The translations under genes and the position numbers were made by a program. Below the pieces are notes generated by a model. The model saw only the letters and a list, made by a program, of their open reading frames with translations, was not told the origin of the DNA and made no database searches. DNA of 64,000 nucleotides from Chryseobacterium indologenes (GTDB lineage Bacteria > Bacteroidota > Bacteroidia > Flavobacteriales > Weeksellaceae), in contig DJTE01000032.1 in NCBI GenBank assembly GCA_002439165.1, forward strand, positions 69,290 to 133,289, in the 5' to 3' direction. This document shows, piece by piece, positions 62,971 to 64,000 of this stretch (the first letter of the stretch is position 1; each line of letters begins with the position of its first letter).

Positions 62971-63147
62971 CTGATGTAAATAAATACAGAAGTGCAACAA
63001 ATGATTCTGATGAAAAAGATCTTTCAGATGATATTACCGTTTTTAGAATGTCTGAGCGGGTGTACCGGATACCACACAGAAGATTCGTGCGGCGGCAGGG
63101 GTGAAAGTGGCTTTTAACAGGAGAAGCAGCGTGTTTGAAATACATTC

Positions 63148-63170
63148 TCCGAAGTCTGGAAGACTTCGGA
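63148..63170. repeat. Palindromic dispersed repeat, variant copy
   Basis: Arms TCCGAAGTCT and AGACTTCGGA around GGA, in the gap between the TPR gene and the minus-strand XRE gene. It shares the CCGAAGTC half-site with the copies at 12436 and 37899 but has a longer inner arm. It may act as a terminator. Confidence 0.6.
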
Positions 63171-63192
63171 AAACGGGTAGAAAAACAGTCGG

Positions 63193-63540
63193 CTATTTGC
63201 TGTCTTCCGATCTTTTTTTCCAGTATTCTACCTGCTCTTTCAGTTCTTTAATACGCTCTTCGTACTGTTCTATGAGTTTTTCAGGAAGTTGATTCTGATA
63301 AATAAAACCACTATGATCACCATTTGTACTATTAATGGTAACATTATCACCACTTAAAAAATCCAAAACGCTCATGTCTAAAACTTTTGCAATATCTTCT
63401 ACCTGTGCAAATGCGGGCTTGCTCCTGTCGTTCTCAAAATTGGAATAGGTTTTCTGCGAAACGTTCAGCATCTCGGCAAGGTATTCCTGCGTAAAGTTTT
63501 TGTGCATTCTTGCTTTTTTCAGTTTCTCACCCAGTGTCAT
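63193..63540 (-). CDS. XRE-family HTH regulator with C-terminal coiled coil
   Basis: 115 residues. An XRE-type HTH occupies about 5-60 (LKKARMHKNFTQEYLAEMLN, VSQKTYSNFENDRSKP, then AKVLDMSVLDFLSG). A Ser/Asn-rich linker (NVTINSTNGDHSGF) leads to a coiled coil at about 85-115 (EKLIEQYEERIKELKEQVEY). The layout is that of small Bacteroidota XRE proteins with a dimerising tail. Target unknown. It is divergent from the lipoprotein gene at 63694. Confidence 0.85.
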   Translation of the reverse strand: MTLGEKLKKARMHKNFTQEYLAEMLNVSQKTYSNFENDRSKPAFAQVEDIAKVLDMSVLDFLSGDNVTINSTNGDHSGFIYQNQLPEKLIEQYEERIKELKEQVEYWKKRSEDSK

Positions 63541-63693
63541 AGCCTGATTATTTTTTTCAAATGTACATAATTTTTTCTTTCAGTAAAATAATACGGAAAC
63601 CAGTAATTTTTTTCCCGTTATTTTTCAAGTATTTGCGACATATTTGTAAGGTTAAGAAAAAAGTATATATTTAACGTACCAAAACCAAACTGT

Positions 63694-64000
63694 ATGAAAA
63701 AAAATCTATTGCTCAGGCTCTGCCTGATTCTTGTGGTTGCTGTTACTGCTTATTCCTGCAGGACAGATCAGTTTCCCGAAGCCCAGCCTTTTAATGTAAG
63801 CTCACAATTTCAGCTTACCTCGAAAAGGATTTCTCTGGCTGATGCTAAACATAAAGCACAGCTTCTTCCTGAACTGGAGAAATCTAAAGTTAACCTTAAA
63901 AAATTCTCACAAAATATATCCGGGAAAACAATAAGCTATGCAGACGGCGTTACAATAGATACCGACAATGTAACCTATATAGAAAACGGCCCTAATTACC
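63694..64000 (+). CDS. Lipoprotein, 3' end beyond window edge
   Basis: 102 codons visible, with no stop before the edge. MKKNLLLRLCLILVVAVTAY is followed by SCRTDQFP, a lipobox with Cys at residue 22. The mature start FNVSSQFQLTSKRISLADAK and a later ISYADGVTIDTDNVTYIENG follow. Such a start is common for large Chryseobacterium surface lipoproteins, but the family cannot be named from this part. Confidence 0.65.
   Translation, partial: MKKNLLLRLCLILVVAVTAYSCRTDQFPEAQPFNVSSQFQLTSKRISLADAKHKAQLLPELEKSKVNLKKFSQNISGKTISYADGVTIDTDNVTYIENGPNY

Noticed and set aside
62971..63105. Frame-shifted extension of the TPR-only protein (ITDVNKYRSATNDSDEKD onward) and a short lipoprotein-like frame from 63001
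   Set aside because: The extension needs a one-base change and its later part has no recognisable domain. The short frame has no supporting features.

Overview
The window looks like a chromosome segment of a Chryseobacterium-type member of the Flavobacteriia (Bacteroidota). The signs are AT-rich DNA, type IX secretion (T9SS) C-terminal sorting domains, TPR proteins fused to AraC-type or LytS-type output, secreted proteins with the VGIN-type N-terminus usual in this group, and VgrG/DUF4280 parts of the Bacteroidota type VI secretion system (T6SS). No rRNA, tRNA, CRISPR array or intact transposase was seen.

Left end (1-6165, minus strand): a tight run of five genes whose base composition looks GC-richer by eye than the rest. 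It encodes two related small beta proteins, a 1219-residue protein I do not recognise, a DNase I/EEP-fold phosphodiesterase and a gene cut by the window edge. Next come a very large alpha-2-macroglobulin-like protein without a visible signal peptide (6657-12323) and a small secreted protein.

Middle (13510-43732): a long island of small, mostly cytoplasmic, often duplicated genes of the kinds used as immunity proteins against polymorphic and T6SS toxins. It holds DUF4261, SUKH-like, Imm11-like, pentapeptide, HEAT, ankyrin and many unrecognised proteins, with no toxin beside them. An AlkB-like dioxygenase overlaps one SUKH-like gene. The island is interrupted by a TPR-AraC regulator, a LytS-type histidine kinase/LytTR regulator pair with a candidate binding site before a membrane-protein gene, truncated or frameshifted gene copies, palindromic dispersed repeats and a strongly structured intergenic stretch (37481-37680) that may be an RNA.

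T6SS cargo block (44181-55431, minus strand): vgrG leads to a PAAR-like DUF4280/DUF6402 effector, then membrane or exported partner proteins, a lysozyme-like effector with an overlapping lipoprotein gene, and an M15-peptidase-like effector with an overlapping lipoprotein gene. The two enzymes appear to target peptidoglycan and the lipoproteins are probably their periplasmic immunity proteins. No T6SS structural genes other than vgrG are present. The immunity island lies directly downstream.

Right end (55723-64000): three tandem HAF-repeat proteins with T9SS sorting domains, the third interrupted by a single amber codon. Four copies of a 26-bp near-palindrome punctuate the array, and a divergent TPR-AraC gene with a TPR-only partner lies beside it. 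An XRE-type regulator and a partial lipoprotein gene end the window.
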